A stretch of 64,000 bases of DNA from Tumebacillus amylolyticus. GTDB lineage: Bacteria; Bacillota; Bacilli; Tumebacillales; Tumebacillaceae. The position numbers and the translations under genes are program-made. The stretch covers positions 620,001 through 684,000 of the forward strand of contig NZ_JAEQNB010000001.1 of assembly GCF_016722965.1 (NCBI RefSeq), written 5' to 3'. Shown here in pieces: positions 14,160-21,923 of this stretch (positions within the stretch are counted from its first letter, which is position 1; every line of letters starts with the position of its first letter). The notes under the pieces were generated by a model, which saw only the letters and a program-made list of their open reading frames with translations, was not told where the DNA came from and searched no databases.

Positions 14160-15320
14160 ATGTCCAAAACTAAAATCCCAGAAAAAATCAAGATCCGACT
14201 TTGGGTCATGGCAGCAGGGCGATGTCAATATGAAGGGTGTAATCAGACACTTTATACCGATACCATAACAAAGAAAGATTTTAATATTGCTTATATCGCT
14301 CATATTGTAGCAGATCGTCCAGAAGGCCCACGTGGCGATGAAGTACTATCCGATAAGTTGAAGTCAGATATATCCAATCTCATGTTAATGTGTGACACAC
14401 ATCACCGATTAATTGATCAGGAGGATGAAGAAGGACATCCAGTAGAGAAATTACAGGAAATGAAACGAAAGCATGAGCAGCGGATTCAGATGCTGACTTC
14501 TATTAAGGAAGATCGCCAAAGCCACGTTTTGCTTTATGGAGCCAATATCGGTCAGCATTTTGCCCCTGTCAGTTGGGAAAGAGCGAAGGAGGCGATGCTA
14601 CCAGAATTCTATCCGGCTGAAAAAACAGCAATCGAACTTGGATTGCGAAATAGTTCTTTTCAAGATGAGGAAGACTTTTTCTGGGAAATGGAAAGACAAA
14701 ACTTACGACGGCATTTTTTGGATAAGGTAAAACGCAGGATGGAATCAGGAGAGCTTTCAAAGCTTTCGGTTTTCGCTCTGGCACCTCAACCACTTCTGGT
14801 CGAATTAGGAACTTTGCTATCTGATATTCCTGCGGCTGACGTATATCAACTTCATCGAGAACCAGCCAATTGGTGTTGGCAGCCTCATCCAGAACCGTTT
14901 AGTTACACCGTGATCGAGCCAACAGCGATCTCAAGAAAAATAGCGCTGAACCTTTCAATTAGTGCAACCATTGATAACTCTCGCATTGCTAAAGTGGTGG
15001 GTGAGGAAACGTCAATCTGGACGATGACCGTAGAAACTCCGAATAATGACTTCTTACGAAGTAAGCAGCAACTAAGTTTGTTTCGTCAGGAGTTTCGATT
15101 ACTTATGGATCGAATAAAGGCAGTGCATGGAGAAGATTCAGAGTTACATGTTTTTCCTGCTGTTCCCGTGGCTATTGCAGTGGAGATCGGTCGGGTGTGG
15201 ATGCCAAAAGCGGATCTTCCTTTGATCGTTTACGATCAGAACCGAAGCAAGGGTGGTTTCACACAAACACTTGTTATCTCCTCGGAGAAAAAACACCTTA
15301 TTGCAGGATTTGTCTCGTAA
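14160..15320 (+). CDS. cap5: Cap5: HNH endonuclease-SAVED effector
   Basis: A 386-residue CBASS effector. Residues 1-95 form an HNH nuclease with AGRCQYEGC, IAHIVADRPEGPRGD and SNLMLMCDTHHRLID; the His and Asn of the motif and the zinc cysteines are visible. The rest (from about 135) is a SAVED domain with its typical late region FPAVPVAIAVEIGRVWMPK. Cap5 is known to degrade DNA when its SAVED domain binds a cyclic nucleotide. ATG at 14160 follows AAAGGAGG. A strong hairpin just upstream may keep its level low in uninfected cells. Confidence 0.9.
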   Translation: MSKTKIPEKIKIRLWVMAAGRCQYEGCNQTLYTDTITKKDFNIAYIAHIVADRPEGPRGDEVLSDKLKSDISNLMLMCDTHHRLIDQEDEEGHPVEKLQEMKRKHEQRIQMLTSIKEDRQSHVLLYGANIGQHFAPVSWERAKEAMLPEFYPAEKTAIELGLRNSSFQDEEDFFWEMERQNLRRHFLDKVKRRMESGELSKLSVFALAPQPLLVELGTLLSDIPAADVYQLHREPANWCWQPHPEPFSYTVIEPTAISRKIALNLSISATIDNSRIAKVVGEETSIWTMTVETPNNDFLRSKQQLSLFRQEFRLLMDRIKAVHGEDSELHVFPAVPVAIAVEIGRVWMPKADLPLIVYDQNRSKGGFTQTLVISSEKKHLIAGFVS

Positions 15321-15356
15321 ATATGGCGGAGATAACTAAGAGGGAGTTGGTGATTA

Positions 15357-15794
15357 ATGGAGGATGCTATACAGATGAAGCTCACCCAATTTGCAAGTCG
15401 TTTTCGAAGGATGATGGAAAAGTGTGACCCATCAGAATTGCTACAGATTCCCGCTCTATCGAGATTCCCTCGTGGGGCGTGTGGTGATACATCTGATCTT
15501 TTGGCAATGTATCTGGTTGATAACGGTTTTTCAAATGTATCATACGTGTGTGGGATGGATGGTAGCCAGTCTCATGCGTGGTTGGAATTCGACGGTTGGT
15601 TAGTAGATATTACAGCTGACCAGTTTGTGGGTGTTGATGAATCCGTTATCGTGACCAAGGACCGGAGTTTCCACGATCGTTTCAAACGGCAAATAAGTGT
15701 TCATGGCAACCCTGAGAGACATAATAAGCAGGTATTTGAGAGGCTAAGTAGTGCTTATCTTTTAGTTCTGTCCAAAGAGAGCGAATGCAGCTAG
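15357..15794 (+). CDS. Transglutaminase-like cysteine-peptidase-fold protein beside CBASS
   Basis: A 145-residue protein with a visible Cys-His-Asp set: RGACGDTSDLLAMYL (Cys near 42), SQSHAWLEFDG (His near 74) and VDITADQF (Asp near 84). This order and spacing fit small transglutaminase/papain-like folds. No signal peptide or membrane segment. It lies 36 bases after cap5 in the same direction. Such folds often cleave peptide or isopeptide bonds. In this CBASS, which lacks a Cap3 (JAB) protease, it might act as the deconjugating partner of the E2 protein; that is my inference, not established. Confidence 0.65.
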   Translation: MEDAIQMKLTQFASRFRRMMEKCDPSELLQIPALSRFPRGACGDTSDLLAMYLVDNGFSNVSYVCGMDGSQSHAWLEFDGWLVDITADQFVGVDESVIVTKDRSFHDRFKRQISVHGNPERHNKQVFERLSSAYLLVLSKESECS

Positions 15795-15846
15795 ATCAAT
15801 CGTACTCGGAAGGAAGTGTGTTAATTAAAGAAGAGAAGTGTATCAG

Positions 15847-15876
15847 GCCGCTGTCAAAGAGATGGTTGACAGCGGC
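15847..15876. terminator. Hairpin after the defence operon
   Basis: GCCGCTGTCAA and TTGACAGCGGC form a perfect 11-bp stem with an 8-base loop. The following TTAATG is poor in T, so termination is likely but not certain. Confidence 0.5.
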
Positions 15877-15984
15877 TTAATGCTATTGGGCTTTTGTATT
15901 CGATTGATTGGGTGTTCACTTGCGACCTAACTGGGATGTGTGTTCCTGTCTTAAATCTTGGGGGTAGTTACATTCTCGTGGTAT

Positions 15985-16695
15985 CTAATTTTTGAGTAGA
16001 ATTTCCTCGTGATCCTTTGGGAGAGGCTTGCGTAAATTAAAATGTGCAATTAATATTCCGGCTTGCTCCATGGTAAGTTCATCAATCGGAAATGACAGTT
16101 TCTTACCGTTTTTTGACAACAGTGTTTGAACAAAACTAATTTGCTTTACTGAAGCTGGGCGAATTGAACGATTAGAAACAGAACCCGCTTCATACCTTTT
16201 GGCGAATAAACTCCAGGCTTCTTTTGCCGACTTTGAGATGACAACATCATCCGCCATAGATTGAATAAACCAAGTGTCTTTGAAGAAATCACTATTCCTG
16301 AAACTCTCATCGTAGGCGAGAAATAATGGTTTTGACATGGCCTTTGCAAAGCCGACTTCGGCAACGGTGCCATAAGCATCGACTGAATCGATCCAGACAA
16401 ATACAAAATCAGACTGAGTAATCCACTGTTGACACTTTTTTAAAACAGTAGAAGAGTTGTCAGCATTTTCTCCGCACCCATATCTGAAATTTCCTCGCCC
16501 ATGCGTGTACTCTCCATGATAGCAACCATGGTCGCAAGTCAAGAAATATGGACCTGAGTATGAGAATCCGTCAACAGGTGAGGGGGGATGAATGGCGCCT
16601 TTTTCATTGTAGAGTTCAGCATCCCTGAGTTCAGAAAAGATGTCTGAGCGCCATCCATTTTTGGTGATCTTGCCAGCAAGGTAGACTTTTTTCAT
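15985..16695 (-). CDS. Nucleoside 2-deoxyribosyltransferase-like protein
   Basis: A 236-residue leftward gene. The N-terminus MKKVYLAGKITKNGWR and the central SDFVFVWIDSVDAYGTVAEVGFAKA region match the nucleoside 2-deoxyribosyltransferase fold, with a catalytic Glu in the second motif. The extra cysteine- and histidine-rich stretch (TCDHGCYHGEYTHGRG) is unusual. The last 60 residues form a separate helical domain. I chose the ATG at 16695, with AAAGGA 7 bases before it. Convergent with the CBASS operon. It might process nucleotides in defence, but ordinary salvage cannot be ruled out. Confidence 0.65.
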   Translation of the reverse strand: MKKVYLAGKITKNGWRSDIFSELRDAELYNEKGAIHPPSPVDGFSYSGPYFLTCDHGCYHGEYTHGRGNFRYGCGENADNSSTVLKKCQQWITQSDFVFVWIDSVDAYGTVAEVGFAKAMSKPLFLAYDESFRNSDFFKDTWFIQSMADDVVISKSAKEAWSLFAKRYEAGSVSNRSIRPASVKQISFVQTLLSKNGKKLSFPIDELTMEQAGILIAHFNLRKPLPKDHEEILLKN

Positions 16696-16728
16696 TTTAT
16701 CATCCTTTCTGATAGGTAATTCGATCAT

Positions 16729-16757
16729 ACTTTAAATTAAGAGTGCGCAGCTGTCAA
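16729..16757 (-). promoter_or_regulatory. Putative promoter of the deoxyribosyltransferase-like gene
   Basis: On the minus strand TTGACA (16752-16757) and TAAAGT (16729-16734) with a 17-base spacer. Confidence 0.55.
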
Positions 16758-16930
16758 TAAATGTGATCATTTTTGATCGTAGGGAACTTTTTTAAAATAC
16801 TGCGAGAGAACATCTGTATCAGACCGGCAGCACAACGAGGAGGAGGACGTCAGATCCAAACAGAGTCTCGAATCATGGGACCAGTAGGCTTGTAGAACGC
16901 GTCCATAATTCCAAGGGAGGCTGGCACGAC

Positions 16931-17100
16931 TCCTAAAAAACGGGTATTCCTCAAAATCTGTACCTTTCTTTTGTTGGTCCCTGCGTTACGTGGCTTTATC
17001 TTAGGATTAGAAGATCCAGCGAAAAGGAGAAATTGGGTAAAGACTTGCAGGGAACTGAAGGACAGCGAACAACCTGAGCGGAGGTGGTACTCTTTGAAAA
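16931..17100 (+). pseudogene. 3' remnant of the 295-residue protein gene
   Basis: Matches the last 160 or so bases of the gene at 11233: LLVPALRGFILGL corresponds to LLVPAFRGFILGL. The upstream 720 bases are absent. Small changes have also put the remnant in frame with the following peptide gene, removing the original overlapping stop. Confidence 0.8.
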
Positions 17101-17210
17101 ATGTAGGAATCGCTCTTGGCGGCGGCAAGGCATTTTCCGTCCCGGCTGTTGTTCTTGTCGGTCTAGCAATCCTCGCAGTCTACGTTTTGTGGAAGGCCAC
17201 CTCGAATTGA
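17094..17210 (+). CDS. 38-residue membrane peptide, copy 2
   Basis: Same peptide as at 12117 apart from one residue (VYVLWK for VYGLWK). The start has changed from ATG to TTG but GGAGGTGG is kept upstream, and the terminator downstream is kept. A longer in-frame reading from the upstream remnant exists, though the peptide start is the more plausible one. Conservation of the frame where the upstream gene has decayed suggests the peptide is the functional part. Confidence 0.6.
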   Translation: MKNVGIALGGGKAFSVPAVVLVGLAILAVYVLWKATSN

Positions 17211-17220
17211 AGTTGAAGAA

Positions 17221-17249
17221 AGCCGTAACGAGGGACGTTGCGGCTTTTC
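17221..17249 (+). terminator. Terminator after membrane peptide gene, copy 2
   Basis: AGCCGTAACG and CGTTGCGGCT form a 10-bp stem with one G-T pair and a T run. Confidence 0.8.
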
Positions 17250-17327
17250 TAATAAAAATGAACCGTGGTCAGTGTACAACGTTTTTATCCCTGAACAGGT
17301 TTTTGAAAGGATAGAGTACATAACGCT

Positions 17328-17473
17328 CAGTAAAGGACTTTTTTGTCCTGATAATTCAAGGATTTTGCCAATACTGCAAATTCAGTAAAGAACTATTTTG
17401 TCCTATTTTGAGTTGCATAGAACGGTATAATAAGGATTCATTGCCTCTATTAGTAAAGAACTTTTTTGTCCTG
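17328..17473. repeat. Three spaced 23-bp hairpin repeats
   Basis: Near-identical units built on AGTAAAGGACTTTTTTGTCC begin at 17328, 17383 and 17451. Within each, GGAC and GTCC can pair across a T tract (the second and third have GAAC). Spacings of 55 and 68 bases are irregular, so this is not a CRISPR array. The stretch holds no gene that I can support. Possible roles are binding sites or small hairpin transcripts. Confidence 0.6.
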
Positions 17474-17478
17474 TTACA

Positions 17479-17509
17479 CCTCCGTCCCTAGGGACGGAGG
17501 CCTTTTTTT
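17479..17509 (+). terminator. Strong terminator before sulfur locus copy 2
   Basis: CCTCCGTCCC and GGGACGGAGG form a 10-bp stem with a two-base gap, followed by CC and seven T. Confidence 0.85.
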
Positions 17510-17648
17510 GCGCGTGATAATGATTGCTTTCTACTTCTATCTCCTTGATCTGATGGTAATGCCATCTCTTCATGTTGGAAAAACTGTAGGCTGCAACTGT
17601 GATGAAAAACCCCCGGACTCCAAATACACACAGGAACTTCGAAGCGGG

Positions 17649-17706
17649 TTGACTTTTAGAAAGTCCTGCGTATAATAAAAGTCATCCGACATACCCGTAG
17701 GGGTAT
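17649..17706 (+). promoter_or_regulatory. CstR-type operator and promoter of membrane rhodanese, copy 2
   Basis: TTGACT (17649-17654), 16 bases, TATAAT (17671-17676), then the palindrome ATACCCGTAGGGGTAT at 17691-17706, identical to copy 1. Confidence 0.85.
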
Positions 17707-17730
17707 GGGTATCTGAAAGGTAGTGAAACG

Positions 17731-18108
17731 ATGAACTGGATCCCGTTTCTGATCTTCGTTGTGGTTTTGTGGTTTGTTGTGTCGCGGATGCTCCCTGTGA
17801 AGGGACTGCGCAATCTGACGGAGACGGAGATTGCGTCGTTGATGAAGCAGACGCGAGATCACGAATTCATTGATGTTCGAGAAGTTCATGAGTATGGCGG
17901 TGGTCATATCCGGGGCTTCAAAAACATCCCGCTCAGTCAGTTGTCTTCGCGCATTTCGGAGATCGACCCGTCCCACACCCTTGTGTTGACCTGCCAAAGC
18001 GGGATGAGAAGTCGTCAGGCGGCACGAGTATTGCGCAAGCACGGCTTCCAAAACATCTGCCAACTTCCGACAGGAGTCAGCGGTTGGAGTGGAAAGCTGG
18101 TCAAATAA
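17731..18108 (+). CDS. Membrane-anchored rhodanese sulfurtransferase, copy 2
   Basis: 125 residues, 5 differences from the protein at 4854 (for example VSRML for VSRIL and MKQTRDHEF for MKKTRDNEF). The N-terminal membrane helix and the TCQSGMRSR loop are kept, so it should be active. The ribosome site is GGTAGTG, weaker than in copy 1. Confidence 0.88.
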   Translation: MNWIPFLIFVVVLWFVVSRMLPVKGLRNLTETEIASLMKQTRDHEFIDVREVHEYGGGHIRGFKNIPLSQLSSRISEIDPSHTLVLTCQSGMRSRQAARVLRKHGFQNICQLPTGVSGWSGKLVK

Positions 18109-18117
18109 CCATCCTAT

Positions 18118-18154
18118 AAGGAGTCAAGGCGTGCTTCGTAGCCACTCCTTTTTA
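18118..18154 (+). terminator. Terminator after membrane rhodanese, copy 2
   Basis: Same AAGGAGT/ACTCCTT hairpin with T run as in copy 1. Confidence 0.75.
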
Positions 18155-18167
18155 TTCGAAATCAAAT

Positions 18168-18183
18168 ATACCCCATAGGGTAT
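18168..18183. promoter_or_regulatory. Second CstR-type operator, copy 2
   Basis: ATACCCCATAGGGTAT: the arms are unchanged while one centre base differs from copy 1 (CATA for CACA), as expected if only the arms are under selection. Confidence 0.82.
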
Positions 18184-18213
18184 GATGCCCGTAGCTGGAA
18201 GGAGGTGTACAAC

Positions 18214-18528
18214 GTGAGCAAAGTGATCAACATTCTCTCCTTCGACGTGCAAGATCGTCTGAAAAACGGAGAATCTATCACCATCATCGACGTCCGCGAA
18301 CCGGAAGAGGTAGCGCAAGGGCGAATTCCCGGCGCGAAGCACATCCGACTCTCTGAACTGCAAAGCCGCCAGAACGAAATCGACCCGGAAAAAGAGACGA
18401 TCCTCGTCTGCCGAAGCGGCAATCGAAGCGCGATGGCCTGCGAGTACCTGATGGGCCAAGGCTACCGCAATATCAAAAACCTAATGGGCGGTATGTCGGG
18501 CTGGAACGGCCCTGTTGAAAAAAACTAA
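18214..18528 (+). CDS. Cytosolic single-domain rhodanese, copy 2
   Basis: 104 residues with loop VCRSGNRSAM. Six residues differ from the copy at 5337. GTG at 18214 has AAGGAGGTG six bases upstream, a better ribosome site than in copy 1 and the reason for choosing this start in both. It now directly precedes a deletion remnant rather than an intact DsrE-like gene. Confidence 0.87.
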   Translation: MSKVINILSFDVQDRLKNGESITIIDVREPEEVAQGRIPGAKHIRLSELQSRQNEIDPEKETILVCRSGNRSAMACEYLMGQGYRNIKNLMGGMSGWNGPVEKN

Positions 18529-18550
18529 CAAACCCCGGGAGGTATTCACC

Positions 18551-18658
18551 ATAACGAAAAAACGTGTAGCGAGTATGTTCATCGACGGGGTGGAAGTCGG
18601 CGGCGCGGTGACGTTCCTCGACTTTGCTTACGACGCTGATGTCACGGTAACGTTCTAA
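18551..18658 (+). pseudogene. DsrE-like gene 1 remnant with 291-bp deletion
   Basis: Corresponds to 5674-6072. The first seven codons and the last 28 or so remain; 97 codons are missing, exactly in frame. The start codon reads ATA, and the cysteine segment IIACQMTM-type core is gone. The ribosome site GGAGG is still present. No useful product is expected. Confidence 0.88.
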
Positions 18659-18693
18659 ATCTGGTAGAACGTGTCTGGGGGAGGAGATACCTT

Positions 18694-19476
18694 ATGACAA
18701 TCGGGTTGCTAATCACACTGTTCTTGATCGGTTTTGTCGGCTCATTCCTTTCCGGGATGCTGGGGATCGGAGGCGCTATCATCAACTATCCGATGCTGCT
18801 TTTCATTCCCGCCTTGTTAGGAGTCGGTGCCTTCACCGCACATGAAGTGTCCGGCATGATTGCCGTTCAAGTTTTTTTTGCAACGCTTGCGGGTGCCTAT
18901 GTTCTTCGCAAACAGAAGATCATCCATCTGAAACTGGTCGCCTATATGGGAACTGCCATCATCATCGGCTCATTTGCAGGTGGGTATGGAGGCATGTTGT
19001 TATCGGGGAAGATCGTGAACTTGGTGTACGCCATTCTCGCCACCATCGCAGCGGTGATGATGTTCATCCCGAAAAAAGGCATGGAGGAACGACCCGTCGA
19101 GGAAGTTACGTTTAATCGAACCATCGCCGTGATTGCCGCTCTCGTAGTGGGGACTGCTTCCGGAATTGTCGGGGCAGGCGGCGCGTTCTTGTTGGTGCCG
19201 GTCATGCTGTCCGTCTTGAAGATCCCGACCCGCATGACGATTGCCACGTCGCTTGCGATTACGTTCATTTCGTCTGTTGGGGCCGTCGGGGGCAAACTGA
19301 TGGCGGACCATATCTTGCTTCAACCGTCGCTTGTGTTGATTCTCGCCAGTTTGTTGGCCGCGCCGCTTGGCAGCAAGGTCAGCCGCAGGATGAACCCGCG
19401 AATGCTACAAGCGGTTCTGTCGGTGTTGATCGTCGGAACCACTGTGAAGATCTGGTCCGATATCTTGATGAAGTAG
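18694..19476 (+). CDS. yrkJ: TauE/SafE-family sulfite/thiosulfate exporter, copy 2
   Basis: 260 residues, 4 differences from 6108, all conservative or in loops. Both family signatures (SGMLGIGGA and SGIVGAGGA) are unchanged. Starts 36 bases after the DsrE-like remnant with the same GGGGAGGAG site. Confidence 0.88.
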   Translation: MTIGLLITLFLIGFVGSFLSGMLGIGGAIINYPMLLFIPALLGVGAFTAHEVSGMIAVQVFFATLAGAYVLRKQKIIHLKLVAYMGTAIIIGSFAGGYGGMLLSGKIVNLVYAILATIAAVMMFIPKKGMEERPVEEVTFNRTIAVIAALVVGTASGIVGAGGAFLLVPVMLSVLKIPTRMTIATSLAITFISSVGAVGGKLMADHILLQPSLVLILASLLAAPLGSKVSRRMNPRMLQAVLSVLIVGTTVKIWSDILMK

Positions 19477-19496
19477 ACAAAGGGAGGTATTTCTAG

Positions 19497-20060
19497 ATGA
19501 GTCTCGTTGATAAAACCATTGACTGCAAAGGGCTCTCCTGTCCGATGCCGATTGTGAAATCCAAAAAAGCGATCGAAGAGATCCAGCCGGGTCAGGTTCT
19601 CGAAGTGGTGGCAACCGACCCCGGTTCCGTCGCCGACATGAAAGCTTGGGCGGATCGTACCGGTCACCAATTTATTGGCACGACGGAGGAAGACGGCGCC
19701 TTCAAACACTACATTCGAAAATCAAACCCGAATGAAGTGAAGCCGGAAACACAGCATCCGCATGTCCTGACCAATGAGGAACTGCTCGGCAAACTGAGCA
19801 ACAACCCGGTCATTCTCGATGTACGGGAGCCGATGGAATACCAGTTCGGCCACATCCCCAGTGCGAAATTGGTGCCGTTTGGCAAACTGGAAGAAACACT
19901 GTCCGAGTTGTCTCATCTGCAGAACCAAGAAGTGCATGTCATCTGCCGCTCCGGCAACCGAAGCGATTTGGCGTGCCAAATCCTGACCGAAAAAGGCTTC
20001 TCCAACGTGAAAAACGTCGTACCGGGCATGTCCGCATGGAACGGGCCGCTCGAAAAATAA
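19497..20060 (+). CDS. yrkF: TusA-rhodanese fusion protein, copy 2
   Basis: 187 residues, 6 differences from 6911. GLSCPMPIVK and ICRSGNRSDLA are intact. The ribosome site here is GGGAGG, closer to consensus than in copy 1, so the two copies may differ in translation rate. Confidence 0.9.
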   Translation: MSLVDKTIDCKGLSCPMPIVKSKKAIEEIQPGQVLEVVATDPGSVADMKAWADRTGHQFIGTTEEDGAFKHYIRKSNPNEVKPETQHPHVLTNEELLGKLSNNPVILDVREPMEYQFGHIPSAKLVPFGKLEETLSELSHLQNQEVHVICRSGNRSDLACQILTEKGFSNVKNVVPGMSAWNGPLEK

Positions 20061-20079
20061 GACAAGGGGTGACCATCTC

Positions 20080-21213
20080 ATGGCTGTAGCAACGATCAAT
20101 TCTCAAGAACTGCACAACAAAATCAACTCGGGCGAGTCGATCTTCATCCTCGACGTCCGCAACCCGAGTGACTTCAATGATTGGAAGATCGAAGCGAAAC
20201 ATCTCGTGTCGGTAAACATCCCGTACTTCGACTTTCTGGAAGAAGACGACGCGGTCTATCAAGGTCTTCCCAAAGACACAGAGATCGTCGTCATCTGTGC
20301 CAAGGGCGGCAGTGCTCAAATGGTCGCCGAGCAACTTGATGAAAAAGGCTATCACGTAAGCTTTTTGGAGTTCGGGATGCTGGAGTGGAGCCAATTTTAC
20401 AATCCTGTGACCGTCTACGAAGGCGAGAACATGAAGTTGATTCAACTCAACCGTCTCGCCAAAGGCTGCCTGTCCTACATGGTGATCTCCGGAGGCGAAG
20501 CGTTGGTGGTCGATGCAAACCGTCATGTGGACGAATACACGAAACTGGCGGTGTCTGAAAACGTGCAGATCAAGCACGTCCTCGATACGCACTTGCACGC
20601 CGACCACATTTCCGGTGGGGCAGAACTGGCGAAAGCAACGGGAGCTCAGTACTACATCTCGTCGAGCGAAATGCAAGGGGCGACTGGCTTGGACTACAAA
20701 CCGCTCGAACAATTTGACGCGCTGAAAGTCGGAGCCGTTGAAGCGAAAGTTCTGGCGATCCCGACACCCGGCCATACACCGGGCTCGACGTCCGTATTGG
20801 TCAACGATCAATTCTTGCTCTCGGGCGATACGATCTTCGTCGGCGGTCTGGGACGTCCTGACTTGGGCGGCAAAGCGCGTGAGTGGGCGCAATCTCTCTA
20901 CGACACGGTGTTCACCCAAGTGGCAAATCTGTCGGACGAAACGGTCGTGCTCCCGACTCACTTCGCAGATATCAAGGAAATCAACGAAAACGGATATGTC
21001 GGTGCCACCCTGGGTGCGATCCGTGCAAGCAATGAAGTGATGCGCACCGAAAACCGAGAAGCCTTCACCGAGATGGTAGCGGGCGCATCCGGTGCCACCC
21101 CGCCGAACTTTGAAGAGATCGTCGGAATCAACCGTGGCGACATCCACGTCACACCGGAAAAAGCAACCGAGCTGGAAATCGGTCCGAACCGTTGCGCGGT
21201 TCATCATTCGTAA
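20080..21213 (+). CDS. yrkH: Rhodanese-persulfide dioxygenase fusion, copy 2
   Basis: 377 residues, 6 differences from 7495, none in the metal-binding (THLHADHISGG) or rhodanese (VICAKGGSAQ) motifs. N-terminal rhodanese, C-terminal metallo-beta-lactamase fold, as in copy 1. Confidence 0.9.
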   Translation: MAVATINSQELHNKINSGESIFILDVRNPSDFNDWKIEAKHLVSVNIPYFDFLEEDDAVYQGLPKDTEIVVICAKGGSAQMVAEQLDEKGYHVSFLEFGMLEWSQFYNPVTVYEGENMKLIQLNRLAKGCLSYMVISGGEALVVDANRHVDEYTKLAVSENVQIKHVLDTHLHADHISGGAELAKATGAQYYISSSEMQGATGLDYKPLEQFDALKVGAVEAKVLAIPTPGHTPGSTSVLVNDQFLLSGDTIFVGGLGRPDLGGKAREWAQSLYDTVFTQVANLSDETVVLPTHFADIKEINENGYVGATLGAIRASNEVMRTENREAFTEMVAGASGATPPNFEEIVGINRGDIHVTPEKATELEIGPNRCAVHHS

Positions 21214-21237
21214 GATCAAGAGAGGGGATACTAAACC

Positions 21238-21465
21238 ATGCAAGCTGATCTCGTAGTAGACGCAAAAGGGCTCTCCTGCCCGATGCCGATTGTGAAAGCG
21301 AAAAAAAGCATAGACACGCTGTCCAGCGGTCAAGTCATGCAACTGGAAGCCACGGACAAAGGGGCGGTCAACGACTTCCAAGCGTGGGTGAAACAAACAG
21401 GCAACGAAATGGTTCACATGGACGAGGAGAACGGCGTCTATCGCTTCTTTGTCAAAAAAGCCTAA
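21238..21465 (+). CDS. yrkI: Stand-alone TusA-family sulfur carrier, copy 2
   Basis: 75 residues, identical to the product of 8653, although the genes differ at several silent positions. That pattern indicates continued selection on the protein in both copies. Confidence 0.92.
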   Translation: MQADLVVDAKGLSCPMPIVKAKKSIDTLSSGQVMQLEATDKGAVNDFQAWVKQTGNEMVHMDEENGVYRFFVKKA

Positions 21466-21484
21466 GAGATGAGGGGGCCCAAAG

Positions 21485-21868
21485 GTGTTCCATTACACGG
21501 TTGATACGGACAAAACGATCGACGAAGCAGTAGCCGCTGTGGAAGCCAGTCTCAAACAACACAAATTCGGCGTGCTCTGGCAACTGGATCTGCCGAAGAA
21601 ACTGCAAGAAAAAGGCGTGGACTACGAGCAACCGTATCGCATCTTGGAAGTTTGCAATCCGGTGGAAGCGAAGCGCGTGTTGACGCAGAACCCGCTGGTC
21701 GGGTACTTCCTTCCCTGCAAGGTCGTCGTCTACGAAGACAACGGTCAAACCAAGATCGGCATGCCCAAGCCGACCGTCATGATGGGTGTCGTCAACGACC
21801 CCGCTTTGGCGGAGATCGCGCAGGGCGTGGAGGACACGTTGATCAAAGCGTTGGAAGAAGCCAAGTAA
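21485..21868 (+). CDS. DUF302-family protein, copy 2
   Basis: 127 residues, 2 differences from 8900 (VVNDPALA for VVNDLALA and EEAK for EAAK at the end). GTG start with GAGGGGG upstream. Confidence 0.8.
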   Translation: MFHYTVDTDKTIDEAVAAVEASLKQHKFGVLWQLDLPKKLQEKGVDYEQPYRILEVCNPVEAKRVLTQNPLVGYFLPCKVVVYEDNGQTKIGMPKPTVMMGVVNDPALAEIAQGVEDTLIKALEEAK

Positions 21869-21878
21869 GACAATCATC

Positions 21879-21900
21879 GGGGCCACAAGGCCCCCTTTTT
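21879..21900 (+). terminator. Intra-operon terminator/attenuator, copy 2
   Basis: GGGGCC-acaa-GGCCCC with a T run; the loop differs from copy 1 while the stem is kept. Confidence 0.75.
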
Positions 21901-21923
21901 AAATCGAGAGGAGAACGGGGAGA

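Larger units (their letters stand above)
16931..17247 (+). repeat. 0.3-kb direct repeat flanking the defence island, copy 2
   Basis: Partner of 11954-12272, same orientation, including the terminator stem at its end. Confidence 0.9.

Noticed and set aside
17328-17473. CRISPR array
   Set aside because: Only three units with unequal spacing (55 and 68 bases), internal dyad and T tracts, and no cas genes.
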